This document shows positions 22,700 through 32,660 of a stretch of DNA of 64,000 nt, one piece after another. Under the pieces are notes generated by a model. That model had not been told where the DNA came from and did no database searches. It was given only the letters and a program-made list of their open reading frames with translations. The DNA comes from Hydractinia symbiolongicarpus (taxonomy: Eukaryota; Cnidaria; Hydrozoa; Anthoathecata; Hydractiniidae), in contig NC_079882.1 of assembly GCF_029227915.1 (NCBI RefSeq), positions 16,134,501-16,198,500 of the forward strand. Direction: 5' to 3'. The translations under genes were made by a program, and so were the position numbers. How positions within the stretch are numbered: position 1 is the stretch's first letter; every line of letters starts with the position of its first letter.

Positions 22700-23940
22700 A
22701 CTTACGGGGACAGATAAATATGGACCATCAATATTTTCTGCAACCATGTCACGTAACCGATTCTTTTTTCTTTACGGTGTTTTTGTTTTGATGACAAATC
22801 TACACGTGCTGAACGGTGGAAACAAGATCGCTTTGCGGCTGCACGAGAACTTTTTGATATGTTCAACGAGCAATGCATGAAATCTATGAAGGCAACAGAC
22901 TTTTTGGCTTTGGATGAAACTCTGTATCCTATGCGAAGCCAGGTTGCCTTCAAACAGTACAATCCAAATAATTGAATTCTGCTCGCTACCCGAATACATA
23001 TGTAACTACACCATATGCAGGCAAACCACAAGCTGGAGATGGTGAATTTTACCGTCCAGGCACAGAAAATGTAACCACGTATCTGATCAATCGACTTGAC
23101 AGCAATCAAAAGCTCGAAGGTAAAAACATCTCATTTGATCGCCTTTACACAACATTTACCCTTGCGACATGGCTTCTCACTGAAAAACATGTGACTTGCA
23201 TTGGTACCCTGATTGCAAACAGAAGGGGTTTACCGAAGGATATCAAAAATGTTGATAAGCGGAAAGTCCTTGCGACTGAATTTTATTGGGATGACAAGAA
23301 CGATCTCATCTTGGGTTCGTATGTTGTTAGTACCTCGACAAAAAAAAAGAATGTAATGATCCTTTCTACCTACAGACCCTTTCTTGGCACCACTATTGAC
23401 GATGGGAAGAACAAAGCTATGCTGTACAAGCTTTACGATTTTACCAAAGGTGGGACAGATATAGTTGACCAACGGATGGGGTTTTATACCAGCAAATTTA
23501 AATCGCGAAAATGGTCAATGGTAGCATTCGCATACATTCTCGACATGGCACGCGTAAATTCATCTACTTTATTCGCGCTGAATAATAAAATTGATCCTTT
23601 GAAACAGGATTCTTTTGATTTTGGAATGTGCCTTGTTTTCGGTCTTGTTGGTCCTTTCGTCAAGCAACGTGATCCCGCAAACCTAAAGCCAGGCATCAAA
23701 CAAAAAATTGCATTGACATTTGCATCAATGGGTATCTCGAATGACGTGACCCCAACACCGGTCAATGCTAGATTTCCCGCCGTAGGTGAAAGGAGAAGAA
23801 GATGCAAAATTTGTATTGAAGGGATGGAACATGGTGTAACTCAAAACAAATTACTAAGTCAAAAATCGTTATGTCAATCGTGCGGTAATAGTACATGTCA
23901 GAAACATCTTGTCCGTATTTGCCATAGTTGTATGGACTAA
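22700..23940 (+). pseudogene. piggyBac transposase, catalytic part, frameshifted
   Basis: Homology begins near 22700 and passes MSRNRFFF to DDKSTRAERWKQDRFAAARE and LALDETLYP (first catalytic Asp). It stops at TGA just after FKQYNPNN near 22970. A second frame (22972-23940, no ATG at its start) continues with TPYAGKPQAGDGEFYRPG, ISFDRLYTTF (second Asp), IGTLIANRRGLP and KGGTDIVDQRMGF (third Asp). It ends in a Cys-rich RING-like domain (CKICIEG...CQSCGNSTCQKHLVRICHSC). Roughly 10 residues are missing at the junction. It lies on the same strand as, and near, the right piggyBac terminus. Inactive as it stands. Confidence 0.85.
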
Positions 23941-24600
23941 CTTTTGAATGCGCAATTGACTTTTTTCATCCAGTTGTCTTGTTTTATTTTATTTCACTAC
24001 TTTAGGAACTAGTTTTACTAAATTTCCTCTGCTTTTTATGTATTTTACTGATATAAAGTATGGAAATTTACTTCGTTTTACCCTGATTTCCCTACTTTTT
24101 ACGTATAAAATTTTGGAAATTGTTGATTTATTTGATAATTTTTCAGACTAATTTAGCTTTTTCTTGATTCTTGTGGTTTCATTAGGTATTGTGAATACTT
24201 CATACAACATTTCAGATCAAGAAAAATATTTTTTATTCAGTTGTAGGCCCAATAGTGATGTACCTCAACCGTGCAATATTCGTACTTGACCGTAAAATTT
24301 TTTTCGTATTTCTCGCTTTTTTATGAGAGATTTTGGAGGCCTAACATCACGTTCTCTTGAATCAAATTTGATTTTAGGTTAATTTAGTATATATTATTGG
24401 CCTAGAACCAAGTTATATATTTTTTTCTATTTTTTTTCATCCGTCCTGTTGATTTAGGGACGACATAGGTATTTTACTGTTTTCGGCTGACCATGATTAC
24501 TCACAGGTCGTTCTATGGATGATTTTGTAAGTTTATATGCTTTTTATTATCTCAAAGGATTCATTTTATGTTAAATAAAGTTATTCAAAATTTAAAATCG
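23941..24600. other. piggyBac 3-prime non-coding region
   Basis: AT-rich sequence between the transposase stop and the right subterminal repeats. Nothing else recognised. Confidence 0.4.
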
Positions 24601-24690
24601 AAAGGACTTGTCGTTCCGGAGTTATGGCATCCGTGCTGTTAGAGCGCGGCACGATACCAGTTAGATCCCGGTGACACGGTATGAATAGGG
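24601..24690. repeat. piggyBac right terminal and subterminal repeats
   Basis: A 20-bp internal inverted repeat (GTGCTGTTAGAGCGCGGCAC, about 24633-24652), a 25-bp spacer, then the 13-bp terminal repeat ending GGG at 24690. The longer spacer than at the left end is the known piggyBac asymmetry. Confidence 0.75.
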
Positions 24691-24794
24691 TTAAGGAGGA
24701 TTTGCTTCCAATGGCTTGGCATCCCGATAGAGTCATTGATTGGTGTTTTTCAGAGGATGAAAAGGCAGACCTTGAGCTCTTTTGGAGTAAATAA
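24691..24794 (+). pseudogene. P2: KTQEMC-repeat protein, C-terminal part
   Basis: Continues the frame left at 3705: KEDLLPMAWHPDRVIDWC, then FSEDEKADLELFW, and TAA at 24792-24794. The WHP.R..DWC..EDEK ending is the motif I recall at the end of KTQEMC-repeat proteins. That confirms this is the severed tail of the gene at 2888-3705. Confidence 0.7.
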
Positions 24795-24797
24795 ACG

Positions 24798-24956
24798 ATG
24801 AAGGAACAATGCGAAGAGTGTGAACGAGTACTCGACACATACGACAGATGCTCCTGTGGACGGAGGTTCTTCATAAAAGGTAAACTGCTTTGCTGGTACT
24901 GCTGGTATGAGTATATGACGTATAATGGTGGTAGCTGTCCGTGTGATGCTAGTTGA
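24798..24956 (+). CDS. P2: small cysteine-rich protein
   Basis: A 52-codon intact frame starting at ATG 24798, three bases after the previous stop. Cysteines are arranged as CEEC, CSC, CWYC and CPC, suggesting one or two zinc-binding ribbons. It lies in the left-end plus-strand cluster of P2. No homologue was seen in P3. Function unknown. Confidence 0.5.
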   Translation: MKEQCEECERVLDTYDRCSCGRRFFIKGKLLCWYCWYEYMTYNGGSCPCDAS

Positions 24957-24980
24957 AGTTTTGTTGTCACAAATAAAAGG

Positions 24981-25285
24981 ATGTTCAAATTCGGTAACGA
25001 AAATGTTAACTCAAGAGACTTTTATGCCAAAGCGACTCCACTAAATATCGAAGATGCAAACATTGAAAATATCGTGCTAAGCGACCCTATCCCACCAAAC
25101 AAGGGCAAAGATGAACGCTTCGTTATTGGCTATAAAAATAGTGACAAAAAGCATCAAGCTATCTGACATCTATAGGCAAGTTTCAAATTACTACATGCAA
25201 ACCTACTTGTAGGAGTGTAAATATAAGGATGTCGATTTTTATGCTATCTCCTACCTTAGCGACTCTGATGACGTAGTAGACTAGA
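24981..25285 (+). pseudogene. P2: conserved viral-type protein, internally deleted
   Basis: The N-terminal part (24981-25166) reads LNIEDANIENIVLSDPIPPN followed by KGKDERFVIGY. It then stops. Sequence matching only the extreme C-terminus follows (YYMQTYL, TAG, ECKYKDVD, LSDSDD; end 25283-25285). The middle, present in the P1 copy at 1-351, is missing. N-terminal LN..D..I..IV.SD..P.NKGKD is the part I recall from virus-like relatives. Unknown function. Confidence 0.5.
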
Positions 25286-25331
25286 AGTGAAAGGTTTTGG
25301 TATGTTGTTGATCCAGCATACCAAAATAAAC

Positions 25332-25603
25332 ATGAACGTTAGCGAACAGAAAAAAGCTGCGAAAGCACTAAAGGTCCGTAACTACTCAACTATGAATAAG
25401 GCCGACCTACTCGAAGCGATCCGCAAGGTCTAGTATAAGGACGCTTCGACACAAGCGGACGGCCCTTATTGCGAACCTTGCGCTAGGATCGCTTGGGAGA
25501 AAAATCTTGAGCAGCTTCTGGAAGATCTCGCTCAAAGGCAGCGAACTATCATACACGATGGTGACTTGCTGATCGATGGTGATACAGGTGGAGTACTCGT
25601 CTA
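25332..25603 (+). pseudogene. P2: small SAP-like domain protein, one nonsense codon
   Basis: About 90 codons from ATG 25332 with a single in-frame TAG near 25432. The N-terminal SAP-like pattern (KAAKALKVRNYSTMNKADLL) and the CEPCARIAWEKNLEQ block match the intact P1 copy at 426-665. It ends LLIDGDTGGVLV. Confidence 0.6.
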
Positions 25604-25671
25604 ATGTATTTGTTCAACACAGTAGACCATCTATATACCAGATATCTCTTAGAAATACGCGGGTGACTCCT

Positions 25672-26316
25672 CTACATAGCACTTACATGCTGCACAGATT
25701 GTAGTGTTTTCAATAGATCATCTTTGGCCTCATGTCTTCCCTGTGCTACCAGCTGCATACGTTCCTGCTCATTGATACTGTGCACGATTTTCATGACACG
25801 CTGTCTGATCTGCTCCTTCAGCATCTTATACTTCTGTTTCTCCTGCATAGTCAAGCTAAATTCATAGTCACTGATGACTCCATTCTCCACAGCTCTCGAG
25901 ATCAAGTCAACGATAGAGTTCAACTTAGTCTCTGCCAATAGTTTTATCTTCCCATGCTTTTTGCTCTTAGTATCCAGCTTCTCCCTAGCATTCCGTAGAC
26001 CAGCTTGTCCCAACCCTACGGCAATCGTAATTCCACCCATAGCCACGGCTAATGGTACACCGATTCCAGATAGCATGCTATCAATCTCAACGCCTGAAGT
26101 TATCACACTTACCGCTAGTAACCCGTGATCCATGTATCTAACCCACGTATCATGCATCTTGAACTTTTTAGCGAGCTTGTCACGCTCTTTAATCTCGGCA
26201 CGCAGGTATTGTTTCACTTCATCAATTTTGCCGAGCCTGTCGGTATGTTAAGTGTCCTCCGTACCCCCCGGAGCTGCAGAAGGTAAGCTCGGGTAAAGCT
26301 TTGCAATATCTGTCAT
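25672..26316 (-). pseudogene. P2: membrane-hairpin protein, one nonsense codon
   Basis: The ATG at 26316 directly follows the TAA of the penton-like gene. The only defect is an in-frame TAA near 26249. The remaining 181 residues are open: a basic helix (KERDKLAKKFK), a hydrophobic hairpin (MLSGIGVPLAVAMGGITIAV), then a long charged helical C-terminus ending VQHVSAM. Homologous to 36603-35966 and, more distantly, to the intact P4 proteins at 50649 and 51143. Probably a membrane or virion-associated protein. Confidence 0.65.
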
Positions 26317-26955
26317 TTATTCTATGAGCAAGTGCATGGTAATTCCAACGAACGAAACGTTCTTATCGTGGTAATGCTCGTCCGTCAGCATAAACTCCAG
26401 CCTGTCTGTTGAACATTTAAGAGGGAGGTATACAGGGTTATCGAAACTTTACGTAAGCATGTATCCTCATGCGTTTATCCCTTTGGTAGGAAGCATGGCA
26501 AGAATCTTGGATTTTTTCCGTTAAGCAGGCAGTCATCCTCGTCTAACTGAGGGCAAACAAGTCGTAACCTATGGTAAACGTCAGTCTTGTAGAATGAATC
26601 GTAGTCACCCTTCATATAGTATTTTTTACTGGGATCGTAGGGTAGACCCAAGAGCTCTTGCAGTTGTCGATGAATCACCACCATGTGCCCCTCATTGACA
26701 CGGAGCCTGCAGAGTCCATTTTTCAGGACAAACAGCTTAATCTTGTCCTCTGCCTGACTGTTGATGATACTCGCTAAATCCTCGATCTTGTACAGCCCAT
26801 TCATTATTTCAATTCGAGTAACTCTTTGATCAGGCCCTACCATACGGATGGTGAAATCGCAGTCTTGGTAGAGATTCAGCCATGTAGGGCGGATACCCTA
26901 GGTATTCCTCAAATATCGTAGGTTTCTCTATATCTATGACAAACAGCTGTCTCAT
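26317..26955 (-). pseudogene. P2: penton-like protein, broken
   Basis: Begins at ATG 26955 with MRQLFVIDIEKPTIFEEYL, after which a deletion shifts the frame. It resumes at 26843 (GPDQRVTRIEIMNGLYKIED) and is open to about 26475, then shifts again before the C-terminal VGITMHLLIE and TAA (26317-26319). LPYDPSKKYYMKGDYDSFYK and LRLVCPQLDEDDCLL are shared with the other copies. Confidence 0.5.
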
Positions 26956-26973
26956 GTTTCTTTAAAAGAAACG
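26956..26973. promoter_or_regulatory. P2: palindromic divergent start region
   Basis: The 18 bp between the two divergent ATGs is GTTTCTTTAAAAGAAACG, an almost perfect palindrome. The two start codons also fall symmetrically at its edges. A bidirectional initiator or a repressor-like site is inferred. Confidence 0.5.
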
Positions 26974-28117
26974 ATGAGCATTTATTCGTATAACCCAAGG
27001 GCAAAGTACAAGTCCAACAGAGGTGAGTGGCCTCTCGGTGTGACTAACTTGGAGCATCAGGACCTCTACGTGTCTACGACTCAGCACATTTCCGTGGCCT
27101 TCCCACAGTTCACCAAGTACCCCATCAAAGTTCCCACTAACCTGTTGAACGATCCTGTGAGTGTAAATTGGGAGCGGCAAGCCTTAGACTATTGGAACAT
27201 CCAGGTGAATTTCGCTTGTCATTGCGCGACAACGACGTTGGGGATCTCTGCCAAGCACATGAGTGGCTCCGTACCCTCGTTCAATCCATTTTCAAATTCC
27301 ACGTGTACTACCACATGAGACGTGTTCTCGCGAGAATAAAGGTACCTATGCCCTACGAAAGAGGCTTTTCCCAGTACGAGAACCCTTACTCCACCTCGGG
27401 GTATGCGCAAGTATGTCGTGAGTACGGTGCGGACCCCAACGCTTTGTACAAGTTCAAAGCCCTGGTATCGTCGTTGACAAATGGTAGATGGTGGCCGCAG
27501 GTTGATGGTGATTGGGCCAAGTTTATCATCCCCACTAGCCAGGGTCTGACATCGGAGGGCCTGATGAAGCTTAGCGAGAGTATTCGCGCTTACGTGATCT
27601 TGCTACTAGGATCCCAAGCGAGTGCCAAGGCCTCAATCCTAGGCTCTAACGCCGATAACTTCACGGCTAGACAGATCCTCCTGCAGAAATTCCAGGCCAT
27701 GGTTCAACGTGAGGAAAACCTAGGTCAAGACATCACCGAGTTTCAAAAGATGCTCCAGTATGCACGGACTCCAGTAAATTTCGCCGTGATGTCCAGCGTG
27801 TACATGCTCCCTTCCAACATGGACCTCCGCATTGGAAAGATTGTGGGATATAACAACAACGTTCTAATCGCGCCCTCTAACATAGGTGTCGGTGTTAAGC
27901 TAGATCTGAACACCAAAGCCATGGGCCATGATGTCAAGCATGAGGCGTCCTTCACCACACCTCCTAGGCAGACTATCGAGTCGAAGAAAACCACGCCTCG
28001 CCATGAGATGACGGACCATGGTCCAAGGAAGCCCACAGGCAGCATGAGAATACCAAGGCCACTGTAATAACGGTGGGAGTAGGGCTAATACTCGCTATCA
28101 TCTGGATGAAGAAATAG
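26974..28117 (+). pseudogene. P2: YNP protein with C-terminal anchor, frameshifted
   Basis: Starts MSIYSYNPRAKYKSNRGEWP. The first frame closes at 27318 and a second (27168-28067) carries most of the protein: FKFHVYYHMRRVLARIKVPM, SGYAQVCREYGADPNALYKF, VYMLPSNMDLRIGKIVGYNN. A third frame supplies the C-terminal anchor ATVITVGVGLILAIIWMKK and TAG 28115-28117. It is about 380 residues in all. Convergent with the coiled-coil membrane gene. No enzyme motif seen. Confidence 0.6.
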
Positions 28118-28147
28118 GTCTAATGTGTTGAACAACATACTAAACTC

Positions 28148-29405
28148 TCAGTGCGATTTACCCTCACTCCTCCTGTTACCCACATGCGCAACAACAATAC
28201 CCACAGCGGCAGCCATGGCCATGTATACATGCTTTGCCGCAAATTCCACAATCTTAGCCGCAACTCTGAAAAAAAACGACACCACGCTGCCAATATTCCC
28301 TGGTAGCGCAGCACCTACTTTGCCTGCTAGGTACTTCAAAAATCTCCCCAGTCATTTAAGCTGTTTCCGTACAAAACCTTTCCCACCTGTACTTCCTCCA
28401 GCACTACCTCCTCCAGCAGCAAATCCACCTCCCGTAACGGCGAGCACGATGGTTGAAATCAGGAGACCATCAGCGGAAACAATACTGGCTATAGTAATAC
28501 CCTGCTCTTTGAACAGGATCCTGTGTTTTTCGACCAAGGTTTTATCATCCCCTGTCATCTTGATCAGGGTATCTTTGATGCTCCTCAGCTGAGTATGGAT
28601 GCTGGATGCTAGTATGCCATGTGCTTCTACTGTGGCATCTTTTTGACCTTGGAGTTGTTCTAGCTCTTTCTTAGCCTCGGCTATATCCCTGTCCCAGATA
28701 GCTAGCTGATAGTTGGATACTCCGGGAGTGTTAGCCTTCTTCCCCTCAAGCTTGATATTCCATTCTATTATCGTGATCTCATTCTAGTATGAAATCATCT
28801 TGCTTGTCAGGATTTTCAGGTTACTCCGGATCTTTTGAAGCTCAAGGTCAAGCCCCCTTCTCTCGCGATCGCTGAAGCCATCAAACGCATGCATAAGATT
28901 CCGTGGCATCGACGACGTTCCTGATCTCCCCAAACGATTGCATCGAAATATTTTCAGTGTTCTCAACCTTCTCGTACCTGTTAATGAGCCTCTTCACCCA
29001 GCCGTTTTTTGGCTTGGTATACTCAGCAAAGCCCATGGCTTGTAAGCGTTTCGCATACAACCTCTTCTGTATCTCGTCAACTGCTCTCAATTCACCATTC
29101 ATTTTCTTAAGCTCTACACCATCGTAAAAAAGCTGGTTTCCTCGTGCTTTAAATTTGTCGTACATTCTTGCACTCGGCTCTCCCGGCTCCGCCTCCAGAG
29201 CTTCGTAAAGGCTATTAATTATTGATTTCAGTAGTTCTCCCCGTGATGTTAGCGTAGTGTCTAGTTCCAAGCCTTCTAGCGTGGAGCTGGCGATGCCCGC
29301 GGAGCTGGGCCCCTGAATATCCTCGGGTCGAATGATCTCGCTATCGATACTAAACTCCTCAGGCTCGTCTTGAATATCTCCTTCGTATATTGAATTAATC
29401 GGTAT
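28148..29405 (-). pseudogene. P2: coiled-coil membrane protein, decayed
   Basis: Pieces in several frames match the P3 (38673-39964) and P4 (49365-50608) homologues. The acidic N-terminus includes EGDIQDEPEEFSIDSE, then SLYEALEAEPGEPSARMYDK, a helical middle, FKEQGITIASIVSADGLLIS (membrane segment 1), and GAALPGNIGSVVSFFFRVAA plus AMAAAVGIVVAHVGNRR (segments 2-3). The codon where the start is expected reads ATA. Divergent from the capsid gene. I recall close relatives in cnidarian Polintons; role unknown, possibly membrane remodelling. Confidence 0.6.
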
Positions 29406-29434
29406 TTATTCAACCCTCTACAACCTATTAATAA

Positions 29435-30166
29435 ATGTACGGAATTAACCTAAATCCTCACAAGGAATTAAAAACGATGCTGGCCATGAAAGGCAAGAAG
29501 CAGCGTGTTAAAGTCTCGCATAACCCCAGTACGATTAACCAAAACGAGGACTTGTATATCGACATCCCCAATTTGGGTAAAGATGATGTAATTTTCCCGG
29601 GCTCTCTTAAACTCCTCTTTGACTTGGAGCTTACTGGTACCAACACCAAACGCACCATCGTTAGCAATATCGGCAAAGCCCTGGTTCAAGACCTTCGCAT
29701 CAGCTTGAACGGTCACAAAGTGCAAAACATCTCGGACTACAACACCCTGGCAGTGTATCGAGATCTGTGGATCCCAAAGTTTGACCGAGAGAACAACCTA
29801 ATTCTAGAAAGTATCAATCCTAATGATGGTACCATCAAAGCTCTACAGGTAAAAGCTAGCGACCATGTAGGAAGTAATGAAGAAAAAGCAATCGTGGCAG
29901 CTTACGGCAACACCTTTTGCATCCCTATCGGTAAAATGTTCGAACTCACGAGGGATCTGCCATTCTATCAAGCAGGCTTACACGACAGGCTGCAGTTCGT
30001 AATAAATTTTGCACCTCACGACCAAGTCATCAAAGATGCTGGTACGGCAGCATCAGGGTCTACCGCAGCTAAGCCAGCTGATGGCGCTTATAAAATTACC
30101 AACATCTGCTTCGAGTTTAACAAGGTTACCAATGAGGGTCTCGCGAGCGCTATTTTGTCGCGATGA
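29435..30166 (+). pseudogene. P2: major capsid protein, 3-prime truncated
   Basis: An open frame of 243 residues from ATG 29435: MYGINLNPHKELKTMLAMKG, IFPGSLKLLFDLELTG, GKALVQDLRISLNGHKVQNI, LTRDLPFYQAGLHDRLQFVI. This is the N-terminal jelly roll of the double-jelly-roll capsid of Polintons/adintoviruses. Compared with P3, a deletion of roughly 650 bp removes the second half and joins the gene out of frame to the end of the tail-anchored protein at 30163. Confidence 0.75.
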
Positions 30167-30288
30167 TCGAAAAAGCTCCCAAACTCTCCGACTACTACAC
30201 ACCCAGCAAACAACAACAAGACGGTGAGCTGAAGTTCATGGTATTGTCCTTGGCTCTGCTGGGTTTCGCGGTATACAAGTTGGCCTAG
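30163..30288 (+). pseudogene. P2: tail-anchored protein, C-terminal fragment
   Basis: A 41-codon frame, EKAPKLSDYYTPSKQQQDGE then a hydrophobic LSLALLGFAVYKLA end. It matches the last third of the intact P3 protein at 41108-41494. The rest was lost in the same deletion that truncated the capsid gene. Confidence 0.65.
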
Positions 30289-30320
30289 ATGCAACGCGGG
30301 ACGTTTTTGACATTTAATAA

Positions 30321-31316
30321 ATGTCGAAAGCACATATTGTTACGGTTAAAGAAGCAGAAAAGCTAAGTCAAATCTACTACACCCCGGAACATCTCTGGAC
30401 TGGACGGAAAGCGATCAAAATACTTGCTGAACACTCTGACCTTTCTAAAAAGAGAGTTATTCACTGGCTATCTCGCCAGCTCTTATGGCTCCAACATATT
30501 CGAGAGTCCAAGCGCATCAATTACCCTCATTTCACAATTACAAAGCCGAATGAAATGCACCAATTCGACTTACTCTACATGCCACACGATAAAGTGTATG
30601 GAAACACGTACAAGTATACACTTACAGGCATTGACGTGGCCTCGAGGTATAAGGTGGCTAGACCATTGAGAATGAAAACAGCTAGTGAAGTAGCTGACAT
30701 GCTCAAGGACATATACAAAGCCGGACCCCTCAAATATCCGAGTATATTCCAGTGTGACAACGGCAGTGAGTTCAAGTCGGACGTGAGTAAGCTGCTAGAG
30801 ACCAAGGGTGTTGAGATAAAACGTGCAACTACCAAGTACCACTATACTTTCACGGCGTTCGTGGAGTCCTATAACAAGGCGCTTAATCTGTTCAAACCTC
30901 AAGATGCGCAAGAGCTTGCCTCTGACGAAACTAGTACCACATGGGTTAAACACTTGTATACTATCGTGAAAAGTTTGAACAACACTAAGACCGCGATGAT
31001 TGGTATGAAACCTTTGAAATCGATCACACTTCAGGAGGTCCCGCTTACGAAAATCGAAGACCATCCTGAAAAAAAGCCTCTACCCGACGACGGTCTATAC
31101 TTGTACCTCCTGCAACCTGGAGAAGAGCATGATGATCAAAAAAGACGTGCAACGGACGCTTGGTGGAGCAAGAAAACGTATAGACTGGATCGTATTGTAA
31201 CTGGTACACGTCTCCTGTACTATTTGGCAGATGGGCCTGATCTAAGCTTTGTGGCAGAGAAGTTGATTGGTGCCGGAAGATGTTGAAGTACCTCCGGAGC
31301 ATGTCAAGGAGTGTTA
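30321..31316 (+). pseudogene. P2: retroviral-type (rve) integrase, frameshift near the end
   Basis: Open from ATG 30321 to 31286. The N-terminus resembles an HTH/zinc-binding-like region (KKRVIHWLSRQLLWLQHIRE). The catalytic core has MHQFDLLYMP (first Asp), IFQCDNGSEFKSD (second Asp) and FVESYNKAL (Glu), the DDE triad of Polinton integrases. The C-terminal part includes DDGLYLYLLQPGEEHDDQKR. A frameshift about 10 codons before the natural end replaces the EHVKE terminus, whose codons end at 31316. The ATG sits in a palindrome (GACATTTAATAAATGTC). The enzyme would insert the element and make 6-bp target duplications. Confidence 0.8.
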
Positions 31317-31600
31317 AAATTCACGAGTCAGATGGTTATTTCACTGGTTCACCCGCTGCGGAGGAACCGAGTTGATATGTGTCGGTGGCACCGACGCATA
31401 TCAATTTTGACCAGGTGGCTTATGGTTCCGTTAGTAAAACCGTGGCTGGATGAAGGGGACGGATTCCGTCCCCATAAACATCCTCTTCCATAACGTCTTA
31501 TATCGTATTTTATACTTCTTCGGAGCATGTTAAAGAGTGGTAATTTTATCGAGCCAGATGGCCATTTCACCGGTTCGCCAGCAGCGAGGTACACCTGATC
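31280..31600 (+). repeat. P2: two integrase-tail repeats with hairpins
   Basis: Unit 1 (about 31285-31375) covers the integrase end and a stem GGTTC...GAACC. Unit 2 (about 31515-31600) repeats GGAGCATGTTAAAGAGTGGT and GCCAGATGGCCATTTCACC plus a weaker hairpin. The spacer (31376-31510) carries a fragment resembling the P3 BRO gene. The P3 counterpart has three better units at 42530-43935. Confidence 0.6.
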
Positions 31601-31739
31601 AGACATGCATAGGCGGAGAAACGACGCCACGGTTCACGCTTGTAGGGGGAGGAGCTCTAAACCCCTCCCTTACGGAAGGTCAAAATTGGCACAATTCATT
31701 CGTTACATTAGACATCATGCGGATTTTTTGCCTTACTAA

Positions 31740-31762
31740 GGGTGTATGTAGTACATACACCC
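31740..31762. terminator. P2: perfect 11-bp-stem hairpin beyond the ATPase gene
   Basis: GGGTGTATGTA, G, TACATACACCC is a perfect inverted repeat about 30 bp 3-prime of the minus-strand ATPase stop. A transcript-end hairpin is possible; this is an inference from position only. Confidence 0.35.
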
Positions 31763-31794
31763 ACTATTTTCGTCCTTGGATGGGTAGACCCAGA

Positions 31795-32358
31795 TCACTC
31801 AAAAATCTCCCAAGTCCTTGGATGCTCAAGTCTTACATACAAACACGCGTGTTTGGACTTGCTTAATTGGGTCTTTATGCTCTCCCAATCCCAGATAATG
31901 TTGGCTTCCTCATCCACCAGCTTCATATCGCTCCTTTCGTGGAGATACCACATCTTTCGTGCAGATTCTTTGGGAGGGCCGTTAAATTTGAGTGAGGAGC
32001 CATAGGCTGTGTTTTCTGTGCCTAGACGAGATAGCAAGTTCGAGCAAGGGCTGCCGCTTTTTATCGAGAATTTCATCGCTTATCATGTCATCGATAATGA
32101 ACAAGCTCTCTTCACCCGCAAGCAGTTTCGATAGGTGTTTGATCCATTCAAATAACTGGTCACCCGGCTCTATCAAGATCACGTAAACATCTTCCCAAAG
32201 CGATGCTCTCTCCAGCGGATGGTGGGACAGAGGATTACAACGTTGAAGAAATGGTGCTTGTACTCGTTCTCCAGGAGATCAAGCACACGCTGTGGTTTCC
32301 CGCACGAGGTAGGTCCCGTGAAGATTGCTGTATGCGGGCCTTTTACTATCCCCAGCAT
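31795..32358 (-). pseudogene. P2: FtsK/HerA-type packaging ATPase, broken
   Basis: ATG at 32358. Walker A is AIFTGPTSCGKP, with Pro where Thr/Ser is expected. Walker B is EESLFIIDD. The RQPLLELAISSRHRKHSLWLLTQ stretch is the conserved glutamine-sensor region of A32-like genome-packaging ATPases. At least two frameshifts or deletions occur, near 32240-32190 and 32050. The P3 copy (44303-44908) has an intact Walker A. Confidence 0.75.
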
Positions 32359-32399
32359 TTATTCTATCTGCCTTGGGCAGACAGAAACCTTGGATGTAC

Positions 32400-32648
32400 T
32401 TACTTCTTCGGGACTATACTCGTTGGAAACCATCCCTTTGATACGGCCATCTCACGGCTTCCTCGTCCGGCTGAAAAATAAGCGATCATCTTCATCACAT
32501 CGCTGGTATCCAACTTAGTACTGGGACTACTAATCTCAAGGAACCTTTTGCCAACCATGGCATATGCAAATGTGAACCCAAGGTCCACGACTGTCTCATA
32601 TAGAACGTCGATTATCTCTTTTTGCAGGGGTATAACGTTTGAACTCAC
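32400..32648 (-). CDS. P2: small conserved Polinton protein
   Basis: About 80 residues, with no ATG at the homologous start, so the start is uncertain. It contains EIIDVLYETVVDLGFTFAYA and STKLDTSDVMKMIAYFSAGR. The same protein is at 44838-45182 in P3. The family recurs in cnidarian Polintons as I recall; function unknown. It lies between the ATPase and the single-anchor protein on the same strand. Confidence 0.5.
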   Translation of the reverse strand: MSSNVIPLQKEIIDVLYETVVDLGFTFAYAMVGKRFLEISSPSTKLDTSDVMKMIAYFSAGRGSREMAVSKGWFPTSIVPKK

Positions 32649-32660
32649 TTATATCATAGA

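Larger units (their letters stand above)
3706..24690 (+). mobile_element. piggyBac-bounded composite segment, about 21 kb
   Basis: The left end CCCTATTCATACC (3706-3718) and right end GGTATGAATAGGG (24678-24690) are perfect 13-bp inverted repeats flanked by TTAA (3702-3705 and 24691-24694). A 20-bp internal repeat (TGCCGCGCT...CAGCAC core) directly follows the left 13-mer but is separated by about 25 bp from the right one. That matches the known asymmetric architecture of piggyBac ends. The interrupted KTQEMC frame continues in phase across the site. Remains of a plus-strand piggyBac transposase lie near both ends. The interior of about 18.5 kb is unrelated DNA, including gene exons and other transposons. 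Confidence 0.8.

Noticed and set aside
22972-23940. Intact piggyBac gene starting at 22972
   Set aside because: No ATG at that position, and the first catalytic Asp and upstream domain are in a different frame ending at a TGA just before it.
30321-31316. Endogenous retrovirus from the DDE integrase
   Set aside because: No gag, protease, reverse transcriptase or LTR is linked to it. It sits between a double-jelly-roll capsid gene and a packaging ATPase, the Polinton arrangement.
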